Source of the DNA: Methanolinea mesophila
GTDB taxonomy: Archaea; Halobacteriota; Methanomicrobia; Methanomicrobiales; Methanospirillaceae
Length of the DNA stretch: 64,000 bases
Assembly (NCBI RefSeq): GCF_017873855.1
Contig: NZ_JAGGKR010000001.1
Span: 806,001 to 870,000, forward strand
Direction of reading: 5' to 3'
Position 1 is the first letter of the stretch, and each line of letters opens with the position of its first letter. Of the stretch, positions 44,133 through 53,099 are shown piece after piece. The position numbers and the translations under genes are program-made. Below the pieces are notes generated by a model. That model did no database searches, was not told the origin of the DNA, and was given only the letters and a program-made list of their open reading frames with translations.

Positions 44133-45707
44133 ATGAGTGGTGCGGAGATTTACCGGGAGATCATCTCCCAGCTTTTTTCCCGTTCTCTTTCCCCCGGCGA
44201 TATTACCCGCATCAAGATCGCGGTCTGCCGCAAGTATTCCCTTCCGGAGGTCCCGAAAAACTCCGCGATCCTCGCTGCCGCATCTCCCGAAGAGCGCGAG
44301 CGGCTTCGCAGGATCCTGCAGGTAAAGCCCGCCCGCACGATCTCCGGGGTGGCCCCCGTGGCGGTGATGACCTCCCCGTACCCCTGCCCCCACGGGAAGT
44401 GCCTCCCCTGTCCCGGCGGGCCCGAGCACCCTTTCGGGTCGCCCCAGAGCTACACCGGGGAGGAGCCCGCCGCCAAACGGGCGAGGGACCATAATTACGA
44501 CCCGTTCGACCAGGTCCGGGCCAGGCTCTCGCAGTTCGAGGTACTCGGCCACCAGGTCGACAAGGTGGAGCTGATCGTGATGGGGGGGACCATGACCGCA
44601 CGCCCCGAGGAGTACCAGGAATGGTTCGTCACGGAGTGCGTCCGGGCGATGAACACCTACCGGGGGCCGGTTGCAGGGGTGGGCGGAGACCTTCCGGAGA
44701 TCTTCCGGCAGAACGAGTATTCCCCGGTCCGTTGCGTGGCGATCACCTTCGAGACACGCCCCGACTGGTGCCGGGAAGAGCACATCCGCCGTATGCTGCG
44801 CCTTGGGGTGACCAAGGTGGAACTCGGGGTCCAGGCACTGGACAACGAGATCCTGGCGTTCAACCGGAGGGGGTGCACGGTCGAGGACACGGTGGAGGCG
44901 AACCGCCTGCTCCGCGACGCAGGGCTCAAGGTGGGTTTTCACGTGATGCCGAACCTCCCGGGGAGCACCCCGGAGACGGACCGGGAGATGTTCCGGCTGC
45001 TCTTCGACGACCCCCGGTTCAGACCGGATTTCCTGAAGATCTATCCTACGCTTGTTACTCCGGGCTCGGAGATCGAGAAATTGTGGCAGGACGGACTGTA
45101 CCGGCCGTACTCCGAAACGGAACTGATCGACCTTGTGGCCTACGGGAAGAGCCTCCTTCCCGAATATGTGCGTCTTCAGCGGATCCAGCGGGATATCCCC
45201 GCGGAGCTGATAGTCGCCGGGTCGAAGCACAGCAACTTCCGGCAGCTCGCCGCCGGACGGCTGCACGAACTGGGCGGGACGTGCCGGTGCATCCGCTGCA
45301 GGGAGATCGGGCGGAAACCCTCGGAAGAGGTGCCGGAGCTACGGGTGAACCGCTACGAATGCACAGGAGGCACGGAACATTTCATCCAGTTCGTCTCCGG
45401 GGACGCCCTGGTAGGGTTCTGCCGCCTGAGGACAGGTGGGTCCCGGTTTATGGGGGAGGTCCGGGACGCCGCCCTCATTCGCGAGCTGCACGTGTACGGG
45501 AGCGTCGTCCCGTTGGGAGTGTCCCCGGAGCCCGAACAGCGGCAGCACAGGAAGTTCGGGCACCAGCTCCTCTCGCACGCCGAGGAGATCGCAGGCCAGG
45601 AAGGGTATCGGGAGATCGCGGTGATGAGCGGGATCGGGGTCCGCCCTTATTACCGAAGATACGGCTATGAACGACGCGGGCCCTATATGCATAAGGACCT
45701 TCCATGA
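44133..45707 (+). CDS. elp3: tRNA uridine-34 modification enzyme Elp3
   Basis: The 524-residue protein has an N-terminal tRNA-binding region, a radical SAM domain with the unusual Elp3 cysteine cluster (YPCPHGKCLPCPGG near residues 83-96) and a C-terminal GNAT acetyltransferase domain with FGHQLLSHAEEIA and GVRPYYRRYGYE. It attaches a carboxymethyl group to U34 of tRNAs, using acetyl-CoA and SAM, and acts alone in archaea. It starts 9 nt after UPF0058 and overlaps priS by 4 nt (ATGA), as part of a long operon. Confidence 0.95.
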   Translation: MSGAEIYREIISQLFSRSLSPGDITRIKIAVCRKYSLPEVPKNSAILAAASPEERERLRRILQVKPARTISGVAPVAVMTSPYPCPHGKCLPCPGGPEHPFGSPQSYTGEEPAAKRARDHNYDPFDQVRARLSQFEVLGHQVDKVELIVMGGTMTARPEEYQEWFVTECVRAMNTYRGPVAGVGGDLPEIFRQNEYSPVRCVAITFETRPDWCREEHIRRMLRLGVTKVELGVQALDNEILAFNRRGCTVEDTVEANRLLRDAGLKVGFHVMPNLPGSTPETDREMFRLLFDDPRFRPDFLKIYPTLVTPGSEIEKLWQDGLYRPYSETELIDLVAYGKSLLPEYVRLQRIQRDIPAELIVAGSKHSNFRQLAAGRLHELGGTCRCIRCREIGRKPSEEVPELRVNRYECTGGTEHFIQFVSGDALVGFCRLRTGGSRFMGEVRDAALIRELHVYGSVVPLGVSPEPEQRQHRKFGHQLLSHAEEIAGQEGYREIAVMSGIGVRPYYRRYGYERRGPYMHKDLP

Positions 45708-46852
45708 AGGCGGCGACCCTTGAGTTCCTGAAACAGCGTTTCTCGGCCTACTACCAGTCGGGAAACCTCCTCGCGCCACCTTCGATGGAAGAACGGGAAT
45801 GGGGGTTCATCTTCTTCGACCCCGAGTACCCCGAGATCCGGATGCGCAGGCACATGGGATTTCCCCGGAAGGACGAGCTCTTCACCTACCTCCGGACCAT
45901 GGCGCCCGCTCACGCCTACTACTCAAGCGCGTATTACGCCATCCCCGACGCCCCCACCATGGACCAGAAACAGTGGCTCGGGGCGGACCTCATCTTCGAC
46001 CTCGACGCGGACCACATCGTCCGGGGCCCGTATGACATGATGCTCGCCCGGGTCAAGGAAGAGACTGAGAAACTGCTGGAGATGCTCATCGGCGAGCTGG
46101 GAGTCGCCCCGCACACCATCGACCTGGTCTTCTCCGGGGGAAGGGGCTACCACGTCCACGTTCGGGACGTGGAGACACGGAACTGGGGGAGCAACGAGCG
46201 GAGGGAACTGATCGATTACGTCTGCGGGATCGGGCTCGACCCGGTGATGGTCCTCGGCCGCGAGACACATTCACCCCGCGGGTGGTACATGCGTTTTATA
46301 GCATCGCTGCAGGAGTACCTTCTGTGGCTCCGGGAGATGGAGGCCGAGGCGAGGATAAAAGAAGTCTCCGCCCTGGAGGGAGTGGGAAAAGTGTCTGCAG
46401 AGGAGCTTGAGGGGAGAATAGACGAGATACTCAAGGGTCTCTCCGGTCACCCACCAGTGCTGAACGTGCGCGATCCCCTGGTGGCCCGCCTGGTCAAGGG
46501 GCTCACCCGCACGAAAGAGGGGAAGTTCGCATCACTGCTCCGCGAAAAGGCCGCGCTCGCAGACGAACCGGTGACTACCGACATCAAGCGGCTCATCAGG
46601 CTGCCCTCCTCGCTCCACGGGGGGAGCGGGTTCCGGGTGACCCCGGTCCCTGTCCGGGAGATCTCCCGTTTCGACCCGTTGGTCGATGCGGTGGTCTTTT
46701 CTGACCGGAAGGTGAACGTGGACCTTACGATGAAGCTCTCCATGAGCCTCCTCGGCAGCCGGTACGACCTGGAGAAGGGGATCAACCAGGTCCCCGAAGC
46801 GCTCGCGGTCTTCCTCTGCTGCCGGGGCGTGGCCGAGATAGGAGGCGGATGA
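45704..46852 (+). CDS. priS: DNA primase small (catalytic) subunit PriS
   Basis: The 382-residue protein has the archaeal/eukaryotic primase catalytic core: IFDLDADHIV with the metal-binding aspartates (about residues 97-101), LVFSGGRGYHVHV and the SLHGGSGFR region. It makes RNA and DNA primers for replication, with a large subunit PriL encoded elsewhere. It overlaps Elp3 by 4 nt and the GINS gene by 4 nt, joining modification and replication genes in one transcript. Confidence 0.95.
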   Translation: MKAATLEFLKQRFSAYYQSGNLLAPPSMEEREWGFIFFDPEYPEIRMRRHMGFPRKDELFTYLRTMAPAHAYYSSAYYAIPDAPTMDQKQWLGADLIFDLDADHIVRGPYDMMLARVKEETEKLLEMLIGELGVAPHTIDLVFSGGRGYHVHVRDVETRNWGSNERRELIDYVCGIGLDPVMVLGRETHSPRGWYMRFIASLQEYLLWLREMEAEARIKEVSALEGVGKVSAEELEGRIDEILKGLSGHPPVLNVRDPLVARLVKGLTRTKEGKFASLLREKAALADEPVTTDIKRLIRLPSSLHGGSGFRVTPVPVREISRFDPLVDAVVFSDRKVNVDLTMKLSMSLLGSRYDLEKGINQVPEALAVFLCCRGVAEIGGG

Positions 46853-47478
46853 CGGTGCACCTCGACGAGCTCCGCAGCGTGCTCCTCTCCGAACGGGAGA
46901 CCGGGCGGCTGATCCAGATAGTCCCCGACCTCTACGACTCGACCCTGGAGGAACTGGGGGAGATCACGCGGGACGTCTATTCGCAGGAGGACCCGTTCTC
47001 CGACAGGACCCGGATCCTTATCGAGCGGGTGGGGAGTATCCGGGAAACCCTGTGTGACATTTTCCGCATCCGGGCAGGCAAGATCGTGGCACTGGCCCAG
47101 ACCCAGCAGGAGGGCGGGTACATCGACCGCGACGAGATGAAGAAGATGCTCCCCGCGGAACGGGAGATGTTCGACCAGATCGCCATGGCCATGGAGCAAT
47201 GCCGGTGCAGGCTTGTCGGCGGCCAGCACCCGGCCCTCTCCGAAACGGAAGAGGTGGAGGGAGGGGTCCCTCCGATCGAGGTCTGCGAACCCTCGCCGGT
47301 GCCGGAACCGGCTGCCCCGGCGTATGTCCTCACCCGGGTGCTTGCCGATATGGAACCCTTCATGGGTGTCGACGGCAGGATCTATCACCTCCAGAAGGAG
47401 GATATCGTCACTCTTCCCCGGAGGAACGCGGAAGTCCTTTGTGAACGCAACATAGTGTTAAATATGAATCTCTCCTAA
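46849..47478 (+). CDS. GINS-family DNA replication factor (Gins51-like)
   Basis: The 209-residue protein has an all-helical A domain with [19 protein letters not shown] near its start and the smaller B domain at the C-terminus ([20 protein letters not shown]), the order of the Gins51/Gins15 type. A flexible, Pro/Glu-rich linker connects the two. GINS associates with Mcm and GAN (Cdc45-like) in the replisome. It is next to priS (ATGA overlap), a conserved archaeal arrangement. Which of the two GINS types it is was judged from domain order only. Confidence 0.85.
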   Translation: MTVHLDELRSVLLSERETGRLIQIVPDLYDSTLEELGEITRDVYSQEDPFSDRTRILIERVGSIRETLCDIFRIRAGKIVALAQTQQEGGYIDRDEMKKMLPAEREMFDQIAMAMEQCRCRLVGGQHPALSETEEVEGGVPPIEVCEPSPVPEPAAPAYVLTRVLADMEPFMGVDGRIYHLQKEDIVTLPRRNAEVLCERNIVLNMNLS

Positions 47479-47519
47479 TAATACAGGTATTCGCGAGGGC
47501 GCACAAGAGGCGGAATCAC

Positions 47520-47798
47520 ATGAAGATGCCAGCAAAATTCAAGACATACTGCCCCCATTGCAGAAATCATCAGCTGCACGAGGTAGAGAAGGTAAAGAAG
47601 GGCAAGACGACGGGACTCCACTGGATCGACCGGCAGAAGGCCCGGAGAAGCCATGTGGGCAACCGTGGGAAGTTTTCCAAGGTGCCCGGCGGGGACAAGC
47701 CTACGAAGCGGATCAATGTCCGCTACCGTTGCAAGGTCTGCGGGAAGGCTCACCTGAGAGCAGGTTACAGAATATCCAAATTCGAACTGACGGAGTGA
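47520..47798 (+). CDS. rpl44e: Ribosomal protein L44e (eL42)
   Basis: The 92-residue protein begins [17 protein letters not shown] and has the zinc-binding pairs CPHC and CKVC with the usual basic core ([18 protein letters not shown]). It is a large-subunit protein of archaeal and eukaryotic ribosomes near the E site. A TATA-like CTAATAATAC at 47474-47483 may give it an additional promoter separate from GINS. S27e follows 5 nt downstream. Confidence 0.97.
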   Translation: MKMPAKFKTYCPHCRNHQLHEVEKVKKGKTTGLHWIDRQKARRSHVGNRGKFSKVPGGDKPTKRINVRYRCKVCGKAHLRAGYRISKFELTE

Positions 47799-47803
47799 AT
47801 TTC

Positions 47804-47992
47804 TTGGTACGACAGCTCAGAGAGAACCGGAGCAAGTTCCTGAAGGTAAAATGCCCGGACTGCGAGAACGAGCAGATGGTCTTCGAGAAGGCCAGCACTG
47901 TGGTCGACTGCGTGGTCTGCGGCAAGGTACTCGCGGAACCTTCCGGTGGAAAGGCAACCATTAAGGCTGATATCCTCGGAACATTCGAGTGA
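47804..47992 (+). CDS. rps27e: Ribosomal protein S27e (eS27)
   Basis: The 62-residue protein starts at TTG 47804 ([19 protein letters not shown]) and has the C4 zinc finger of S27e (CPDC, CVVC) and a conserved core. TTG as start is supported by the family N-terminus and CGGAGTG upstream. It is placed, as in many archaea, between L44e (5 nt upstream) and aIF2-alpha (7 nt downstream). It is part of the small ribosomal subunit. Confidence 0.95.
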   Translation: MVRQLRENRSKFLKVKCPDCENEQMVFEKASTVVDCVVCGKVLAEPSGGKATIKADILGTFE

Positions 47993-47999
47993 GTGCGTT

Positions 48000-48788
48000 A
48001 TGAGCGAGAGGGCGTGGCCTGAGGTCGGGGAACTGGTGGTCTGCACGGTCCGGGACGTGAAGGACTTTGCGGCATTTGTCAGCCTGGACGAGTATGGAGA
48101 CAGGGAAGGGCTGATCCCCATCTCGGAGGTGGCCACCGGCTGGATCAAGTATATCCGGGACCATATCCGGGAGGGGCAGAAGGTGGTCTGCAAGGTCCTC
48201 TACGTGGACCGGAACCGGGCGCACATCGACCTCTCGCTCAAGGACGTGAACGAGCACCAGCGGCGGGAAAAGATCCGGGAATGGAAGAACGAGTCCAAGG
48301 CAAAGAAGTGGATCGGGTTTGCCGCCAAGGCGTCCGGGGAACCGGCAGAGAACATCGAATCCGCCTTATATAAAAAATACGGCGACCTCTATTCTGTTTT
48401 TGAAGATATCGCCACCTCGGGTGAGAAGGTGCTGGATAAGACCGATCTCTCCCCCGGTGTGGCGCAGGCGCTCGCAAAGGTCGCCTCCGAGAATGTCAAG
48501 GTCCCCCGGGTCACGGTGAGCGGAAACCTCGTCCTCACCTCCACCAAGCCCGACGGGGTCAATATCATCCGCAGGGCGCTTCGGAGCGCCGAACCGAAGA
48601 TCCACGACGCGGATATCGAGATCCTGTACGTAGGGGCCCCCATCTACCGGATCAAGGTCACCGCACCCGATTACAAGAAGGCCGAGAAGGCCATCGAGAA
48701 GGCAGCCTCGGCGGCGATCGGGGTAGTCGAGCGGGCCGGCGGCGAAGGCAAGTTCGTCAAGAAACCCAAGTCGGGCAAGGCGGCATGA
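48000..48788 (+). CDS. eif2a: Translation initiation factor aIF2 subunit alpha
   Basis: From ATG 48000 the protein has 262 residues: an S1-type OB fold at the N-terminus (GELVVCTVRDVKDFAAFVSL, IPISEVATGWIKY), a helical middle and the C-terminal alpha-beta domain (IEILYVGAPIYRIKVTAPDY). It forms, with the beta and gamma subunits encoded elsewhere, the factor that brings initiator tRNA to the ribosome. It overlaps the nop10 start by 4 nt (ATGA). Confidence 0.96.
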   Translation: MSERAWPEVGELVVCTVRDVKDFAAFVSLDEYGDREGLIPISEVATGWIKYIRDHIREGQKVVCKVLYVDRNRAHIDLSLKDVNEHQRREKIREWKNESKAKKWIGFAAKASGEPAENIESALYKKYGDLYSVFEDIATSGEKVLDKTDLSPGVAQALAKVASENVKVPRVTVSGNLVLTSTKPDGVNIIRRALRSAEPKIHDADIEILYVGAPIYRIKVTAPDYKKAEKAIEKAASAAIGVVERAGGEGKFVKKPKSGKAA

Positions 48789-48946
48789 GCGGCAGGATAC
48801 GGAGGTGCCCGGAGGACGGGACCTACACCCTGAAGCTCAGCTGTCCCCGCTGCGGCACCGCCACGGTCACGGTGCACCCGGCACGATTTTCACCACAGGA
48901 CCGTTACGGGCATTACAGGAGGATTGCCCGATCATGGACGACATAA
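48785..48946 (+). CDS. nop10: Ribosome biogenesis protein Nop10
   Basis: A 53-residue protein begins at the ATGA overlap with aIF2-alpha: MSGRIRRCPEDGTYTLK, then the zinc pair CPRCG and a basic helical tail (RFSPQDRYGHYRRIA). This is the H/ACA ribonucleoprotein component Nop10, which holds Cbf5 for pseudouridylation of rRNA. It is in the usual archaeal place between aIF2-alpha and the PAC2-family gene. It overlaps the next gene by 13 nt. It is easily overlooked because of its small size. Confidence 0.93.
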   Translation: MSGRIRRCPEDGTYTLKLSCPRCGTATVTVHPARFSPQDRYGHYRRIARSWTT

Positions 48947-49689
48947 CCTTTGGTTTTCTGGATACCGTTACAAAAGAGGAACTCCGGCCCCGTATCCTGA
49001 TCGAGGGGCTCCCGGGGATCGGGCACGTGGGGAAGCTGGTCGCCGAGCACATGATCCAGGAGCTCGGGGCAGTGAAGGTGGGAGTGATCGAGTCGGTCTT
49101 CTTCCCGCCCCAGGTGATCATCGAGGAGAACGGCACGGTCCGGCTCGCGAACAACGAGCTGTTCTACTATCCCGACGGCGAACGGGGTATCCTGTTCCTG
49201 GTGGGAGACTTCCAGAGCACCTCTGCCGAAGGGCACTACTTCCTCAGCGATGCCTACCTGGACATCGCCCAGGAGCTCGGCGTCGAACGGATCTACACCC
49301 TGGGGGGCTACGGAGTGGGCCACCTTGTTGAGGAGCCCCGGGTTCTCGCGGCGGTGAACCACGATTCCCTGCGGGAAGAGGTGGAGAACGCGGGAGGCAC
49401 CTTCGGCAGGGATGAGCCCGGCGGAGGGATCGTCGGTGCCGCGGGCCTGCTCCTCGGCATGGGGGCACAGCGCGGGATGGAAGGGATCTGTCTCATGGGG
49501 GAGACCTCGGGCTACCTGGTGGACCCCAAGAGCGCCGCAAGCCTGCTCCGGGTGCTCACCGGCCTGCTCGGCATGGAGATCGACCCCACCCAGCTCCAGC
49601 AGCGGGGCGCGGAGATGGAGCACATGCTCCAGAAACTTATCGAGGGAGAGCGGATCACCGAGGGTGACGAGCTGAGGTATTTCGTGTGA
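48934..49689 (+). CDS. PAC2-family protein (proteasome assembly chaperone-like)
   Basis: The 251-residue protein from ATG 48934 has LIEGLPGIGHVGKLVAEHMI near its start, GGYGVGHLVEEPRVL in the middle and GETSGYLVDPKSAASLL, all typical for the archaeal PAC2 family. Eukaryotic PAC2 helps assemble the proteasome; the archaeal members are thought to act similarly. It overlaps nop10 by 13 nt and EndoQ by 4 nt (GTGA), so the genes from L44e to EndoQ form one compact block. Confidence 0.9.
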   Translation: MDDITFGFLDTVTKEELRPRILIEGLPGIGHVGKLVAEHMIQELGAVKVGVIESVFFPPQVIIEENGTVRLANNELFYYPDGERGILFLVGDFQSTSAEGHYFLSDAYLDIAQELGVERIYTLGGYGVGHLVEEPRVLAAVNHDSLREEVENAGGTFGRDEPGGGIVGAAGLLLGMGAQRGMEGICLMGETSGYLVDPKSAASLLRVLTGLLGMEIDPTQLQQRGAEMEHMLQKLIEGERITEGDELRYFV

Positions 49690-50825
49690 AGGTCTATTGC
49701 GACCTTCACATTCATTCCTGTTTTTCAATCGCCACATCCCGCACGATGACACCGGTCGCATTGACTGCAGCGTGCAGGGAGAAAGGAATCTCTGTCCTGG
49801 GGAGCGGAGACGCACTCCATTCCGGCTGGAGAACGTGCTGGGAGCGCGTTCCCTTTGACGAGACCGTGCTGGTGGTCCCCACCGCCGAGGTGGAAGATTC
49901 CGACCGGGTGCACCACCTGATCCTGATGGAGTCGTTCCGGGAGTTCGGGGAACTCGAAGCACTTCTCGCCCCGTACAGCAGGGACATCGCCACCAACGGG
50001 AGACCCAGGGTAAGGCTTCGGGGCGGGGAGATCGCGTCCATGGTGCACGGTCTTTCGGGCCTCATCGGTCCCGCTCACGCATTCACCCCCTGGACCTCGC
50101 TTTACGCCTCCTTCGACCATCCGTCCGAGTGTTACGATGAAGAACGGCCGGATTTCGTGGAACTCGGCCTCTCCGCCGACAGTTCCTATGCCGCCGCTAT
50201 CCCGGACCTTATCGGTCTACCTTTCCTCTCGAACTCCGACGCCCACAGCCCCGACCCGCTCCGTATCGGGAGAGAGTTCTTTGGAATCGACCTTCCGGTG
50301 CGCACTGCAGGAGCGGTCCTCGAAGAGATCAGGAAAGGCCGGATCCTGATGAATGCCGGGTTCTTCCCCGAGGAGGGTAAGTACAACCGCACCGCATGCG
50401 TGCGGTGCTATCGGCAGTTCTCCCTTGATGGGGCGGTCGCTCACCGGTGGAAGTGCCCCGACGACGGAGGGAGGATCAAGAAGGGAGTGGCCGACAGGGT
50501 CCGGGAGCTCTCCTCCGGAACAGCCGGGACCCGGCCCCCCTACCTTCATCTTCTTCCCCTGGCCCAGGTCATCCAGGTCCTCGAAGGGGCCTCATCCCCC
50601 CGCATTAAACGAGTTCAGGAACGATACCGGGATCTCATCGACCGGTTCGGAAACGAGATCTCAATCTTAGCGGAAATCCCTGCGGCCGAGCTTGCCGAGT
50701 ACGACCAGGGGGTCGCCCGGGCGGTAAGGGCGCTCCGGGAGGGGGACGTGGTGCTTCATCCCGGCGGGGGTGGGAAGTACGGTACGTTTTCTTTCCGGGA
50801 TGGGGTGAAATCGGGGCATGTGTAG
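49686..50825 (+). CDS. Endonuclease Q (PHP-type DNA repair nuclease)
   Basis: The 379-residue protein starts with GTG 49686 and has the PHP domain metal ligands DLHIHSCFS, HHLILME, GPAHAFTPW and LSNSDAHS, followed by a zinc site CVRCYRQF with RWKCPDDGG in the middle. This is the EndoQ family, which cuts 5' of deaminated bases (uracil, hypoxanthine) and abasic sites in DNA. It is the last gene of the information-processing block; the repeat cluster 50871-51441 follows. Confidence 0.9.
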   Translation: MKVYCDLHIHSCFSIATSRTMTPVALTAACREKGISVLGSGDALHSGWRTCWERVPFDETVLVVPTAEVEDSDRVHHLILMESFREFGELEALLAPYSRDIATNGRPRVRLRGGEIASMVHGLSGLIGPAHAFTPWTSLYASFDHPSECYDEERPDFVELGLSADSSYAAAIPDLIGLPFLSNSDAHSPDPLRIGREFFGIDLPVRTAGAVLEEIRKGRILMNAGFFPEEGKYNRTACVRCYRQFSLDGAVAHRWKCPDDGGRIKKGVADRVRELSSGTAGTRPPYLHLLPLAQVIQVLEGASSPRIKRVQERYRDLIDRFGNEISILAEIPAAELAEYDQGVARAVRALREGDVVLHPGGGGKYGTFSFRDGVKSGHV

Positions 50826-50870
50826 AACCCAGTGTTTTCCAAACGTCCTGCATCCTTGGCTTACCCGAAA

Positions 50871-50923
50871 CAGACGCTCCCAGGGGCTGTCGCCCCTGCC
50901 GCTGCGGCGACCCCAACGGGATA
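50871..50923 (+). repeat. R4 half element, inverted orientation
   Basis: GACGCTCCCAGGGGCTG, CGCCCCTGCCGCTGCGGCG and CCCCAACGGGATAG. It is related to the reverse complement of half A in the 23-kb array. It begins the repeat cluster after the EndoQ gene. Confidence 0.75.
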
Positions 50924-51017
50924 GAACCTAGACCTGTGGATGGAATTTTTTTTCCAGTGGGCGTTTGAACTGTCCCTAACGGATATTCCCAGCCGTTTTA
51001 TCGAAGCTACTCCTAAA

Positions 51018-51120
51018 TACTGCCTCTCCCGGAGGGAGATGAGGAGCCCGGCCCGGGGGTGGCGAGCGGAGGGGTACCCTGCCTTATCCGCGGAGCGAGG
51101 AGAGGGCGGGGGAGTGGGGT
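51018..51120 (+). repeat. R3 dispersed repeat, copy b
   Basis: ACTGCCTCTCCC, GAGGAGCCCGGCCCGG and GAGGGCGGGGGAGTGGGG as in R3a, about 70-75 per cent alike by eye. Here it precedes the R1-R2 pair; at 33 kb it sits between them. Confidence 0.8.
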
Positions 51121-51226
51121 CGAATCATTCCATTTGGAACAGGATCCTCGGGCGGCAGAACCACAACAGGATACACCTGGACTATTCGGTGTTTTCGAAT
51201 TTCCTCCTAACTGAATGAAGATTTTT

Positions 51227-51283
51227 CCCACCAGGCATCGCCGGATCTACGCGACGCCTCCTCGGGTCGCGCCTGGGCCATTG
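51227..51283 (+). repeat. R1 dispersed repeat, diverged copy d
   Basis: The second half ACGCGACGCCTC, CTCGGGTCGCGCC and TGGGCCATT is well kept, while the CCCCGCTTCGCGGGG hairpin is worn to CCAGGCATCGCCGG. R2e follows 112 bases later. Confidence 0.8.
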
Positions 51284-51395
51284 TTACGGTATTGTCACCC
51301 GAAGACATATGGGAACCACGCCCATTCATGAGGATCTTCTTCAAGGTTCGTTGAATGAGACTGGATGTCTTTACCTCTTAACAGCCCTGTGATCT

Positions 51396-51441
51396 GATCC
51401 GCCGCCGGGGGCGCCCTCCGGGGACGGCGGCGTTAAGCCCC
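51396..51441 (+). repeat. R2 dispersed repeat, first-half copy e
   Basis: GATCCGCCGCCGGGGGCG, CCCTCCGGGGACGGCGG and GTTAAGCCCC. As in R2a, the second hairpin is missing. The remaining bases up to the ferredoxin gene show no gene or further repeat. Confidence 0.75.
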
Positions 51442-51726
51442 ATCTGATGGATTGCATTTAGATGCTCCAAGTTGCTCCAATAGCGCCCCTCCCATTCCGG
51501 CGAAATATCTCGACTTAAGAACTTATCCAGGCTCTCTGTAATGCAGATATCTCCGCAAAATACCCGGCCGGGTCAAATCCTCCCTCCACAACTTCTTCGC
51601 CGGGGGAACAAGATGTTGCAGACGCAACAAATACCCTTCTTAACCGGGAAATCCCTCTAGCTCTCTCATGTACCGGATTTGACCGGACTTTTTCCAGAGA
51701 AAACAATAAGGTTCTCCCCCGCGAAC

Positions 51727-51906
51727 ATGATCAGGATGTTGCAGGTTCATCGAGATGTATGCGGATACTGCGGGTGTTGTGTCTCGGTCTGTCCCGAGGG
51801 GTCGCTGGAACTGATCGACGCCTACCTTGAGGTGGGCGACACGTGCACCGGGTGCGGGATATGCGCCAAGGTCTGCCCGGTAGGGGCCCTCGAGGTGATC
51901 AAATGA
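51727..51906 (+). CDS. Two-cluster [4Fe-4S] ferredoxin
   Basis: The 59-residue protein from ATG 51727 has two cysteine groups, [12 protein letters not shown] and [12 protein letters not shown], for two [4Fe-4S] clusters. It carries electrons in the cytoplasm. Its stop overlaps the geranylgeranyl reductase start (ATGA), so it is the likely electron donor for reducing the lipid chains. The frame is open to 51679 but the region before 51727 has no ferredoxin character; ATG 51736 is an alternative. Confidence 0.93.
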   Translation: MIRMLQVHRDVCGYCGCCVSVCPEGSLELIDAYLEVGDTCTGCGICAKVCPVGALEVIK

Positions 51907-53099
51907 GGGCAGGATATGACCTCCTTGTCGTCGGAGGCGGACCGGCGGGTGCGCTCGCTGCCAGAACCGCGGCCGAGAAGGGATTTTCGGTCCTCCTGGT
52001 GGAGAAACGGCCGGCGATAGGCGCCCCCGTGCGGTGCGCGGAAGGGATCGGGAAGGAGGCGCTCGCCGAGTTCATTGAACCCGACGAACGCTGGGTCTCC
52101 GCCGAGCTCAAGGGTGCCGAGATCGTCGCCCCCGACGGGACGACGATGCGGCTCGAGTCGGAAATGGCGGGGAGCAAGGTCGGGTATATCATCGACCGGA
52201 AGATCTTCGATCGCGACCTGGTCTGGCAGGCCGCGGAAGCCGGGGCCGAGATCTCGGTCAAGACCCGGGCCACAGCACCCATCATGGCCGGAGGGGCGGT
52301 CAAGGGCGCGATGCTCGACGTCTGCGGTTCGATGGTCAAGGTCGACGCCGATATCGTCATCGCCGCCGACGGGGTTGAGTCGAAATTCTCCCGCTGGTGC
52401 GGCATCGACACCACGGTGCCCGTGCGGGAGATCATGAGCTCCTGCCAGTACCTGATGACCGATATCGATATCGACCCCACGGTGACGGCATTTTACCTGG
52501 GCAACGAAGTCGCTCCCGAGGGGTACCTGTGGGTGTTCCCCAAGGGAGAACGCTCCGCGAACGTGGGGATCGGGATCTCCGGGAAAAAGAGCGGTCAGGG
52601 GCACCGGGCAAAGGACTACCTCGACCGGTTCGTGTCCGGCCACTTCCCGAACGGGAAGACCATCGAGTGCATCGTCGGCGGGGTATCCGTCTGCGAACCC
52701 CTGCCCTGCACAGTTGCCGACGGGCTCATCATTACCGGGGATGCGGCCAGGGTGGTGGACCCGCTCACTGGCGGCGGTATCTATAACTCGATGTTTACCG
52801 GGAGGCTTGCCGCCGAGGTGGCGGAGAAGGCTATCTCCAAGGGCGACTTCTCAAAGGAAAAACTAATGCCCTACGACGAGGGCTGGAGGAACTCGAAGAT
52901 GGGCCAGACCATCGCCCGGAACTACCAGATCAAGGAGTACCTCATCAAGCTCTCGGACGAGAAACTGAACGCCATAATCCAGACGGCAGCAATGATGAAC
53001 CTGAAGGACTTCTCCACACTCTCGCTGATAAAAGAACTGATGAAGCGGAACCCCCGCCTCGTGGTCGAACTGGCCGCGTTGAAGGCCTCACTCAGGTGA
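51903..53099 (+). CDS. Digeranylgeranylglycerophospholipid reductase (GGR family)
   Basis: The 398-residue flavoprotein has the FAD-binding motif [14 protein letters not shown] at its start, [10 protein letters not shown] and the later [14 protein letters not shown]. These match the geranylgeranyl reductase family, which saturates the double bonds of archaeal lipid chains. It is coupled to the ferredoxin gene through ATGA. Its 3' end overlaps the convergent TrkA gene by 12 nt. Methanogens may have several paralogs, so the exact substrate is not certain. Confidence 0.92.
   Translation: MRAGYDLLVVGGGPAGALAARTAAEKGFSVLLVEKRPAIGAPVRCAEGIGKEALAEFIEPDERWVSAELKGAEIVAPDGTTMRLESEMAGSKVGYIIDRKIFDRDLVWQAAEAGAEISVKTRATAPIMAGGAVKGAMLDVCGSMVKVDADIVIAADGVESKFSRWCGIDTTVPVREIMSSCQYLMTDIDIDPTVTAFYLGNEVAPEGYLWVFPKGERSANVGIGISGKKSGQGHRAKDYLDRFVSGHFPNGKTIECIVGGVSVCEPLPCTVADGLIITGDAARVVDPLTGGGIYNSMFTGRLAAEVAEKAISKGDFSKEKLMPYDEGWRNSKMGQTIARNYQIKEYLIKLSDEKLNAIIQTAAMMNLKDFSTLSLIKELMKRNPRLVVELAALKASLR

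Noticed and set aside
50871-51441. Remnant insertion sequence in the repeat cluster
   Set aside because: No transposase frame, terminal inverted repeats or target duplication were recognised; the content is fully described by the four repeat families.
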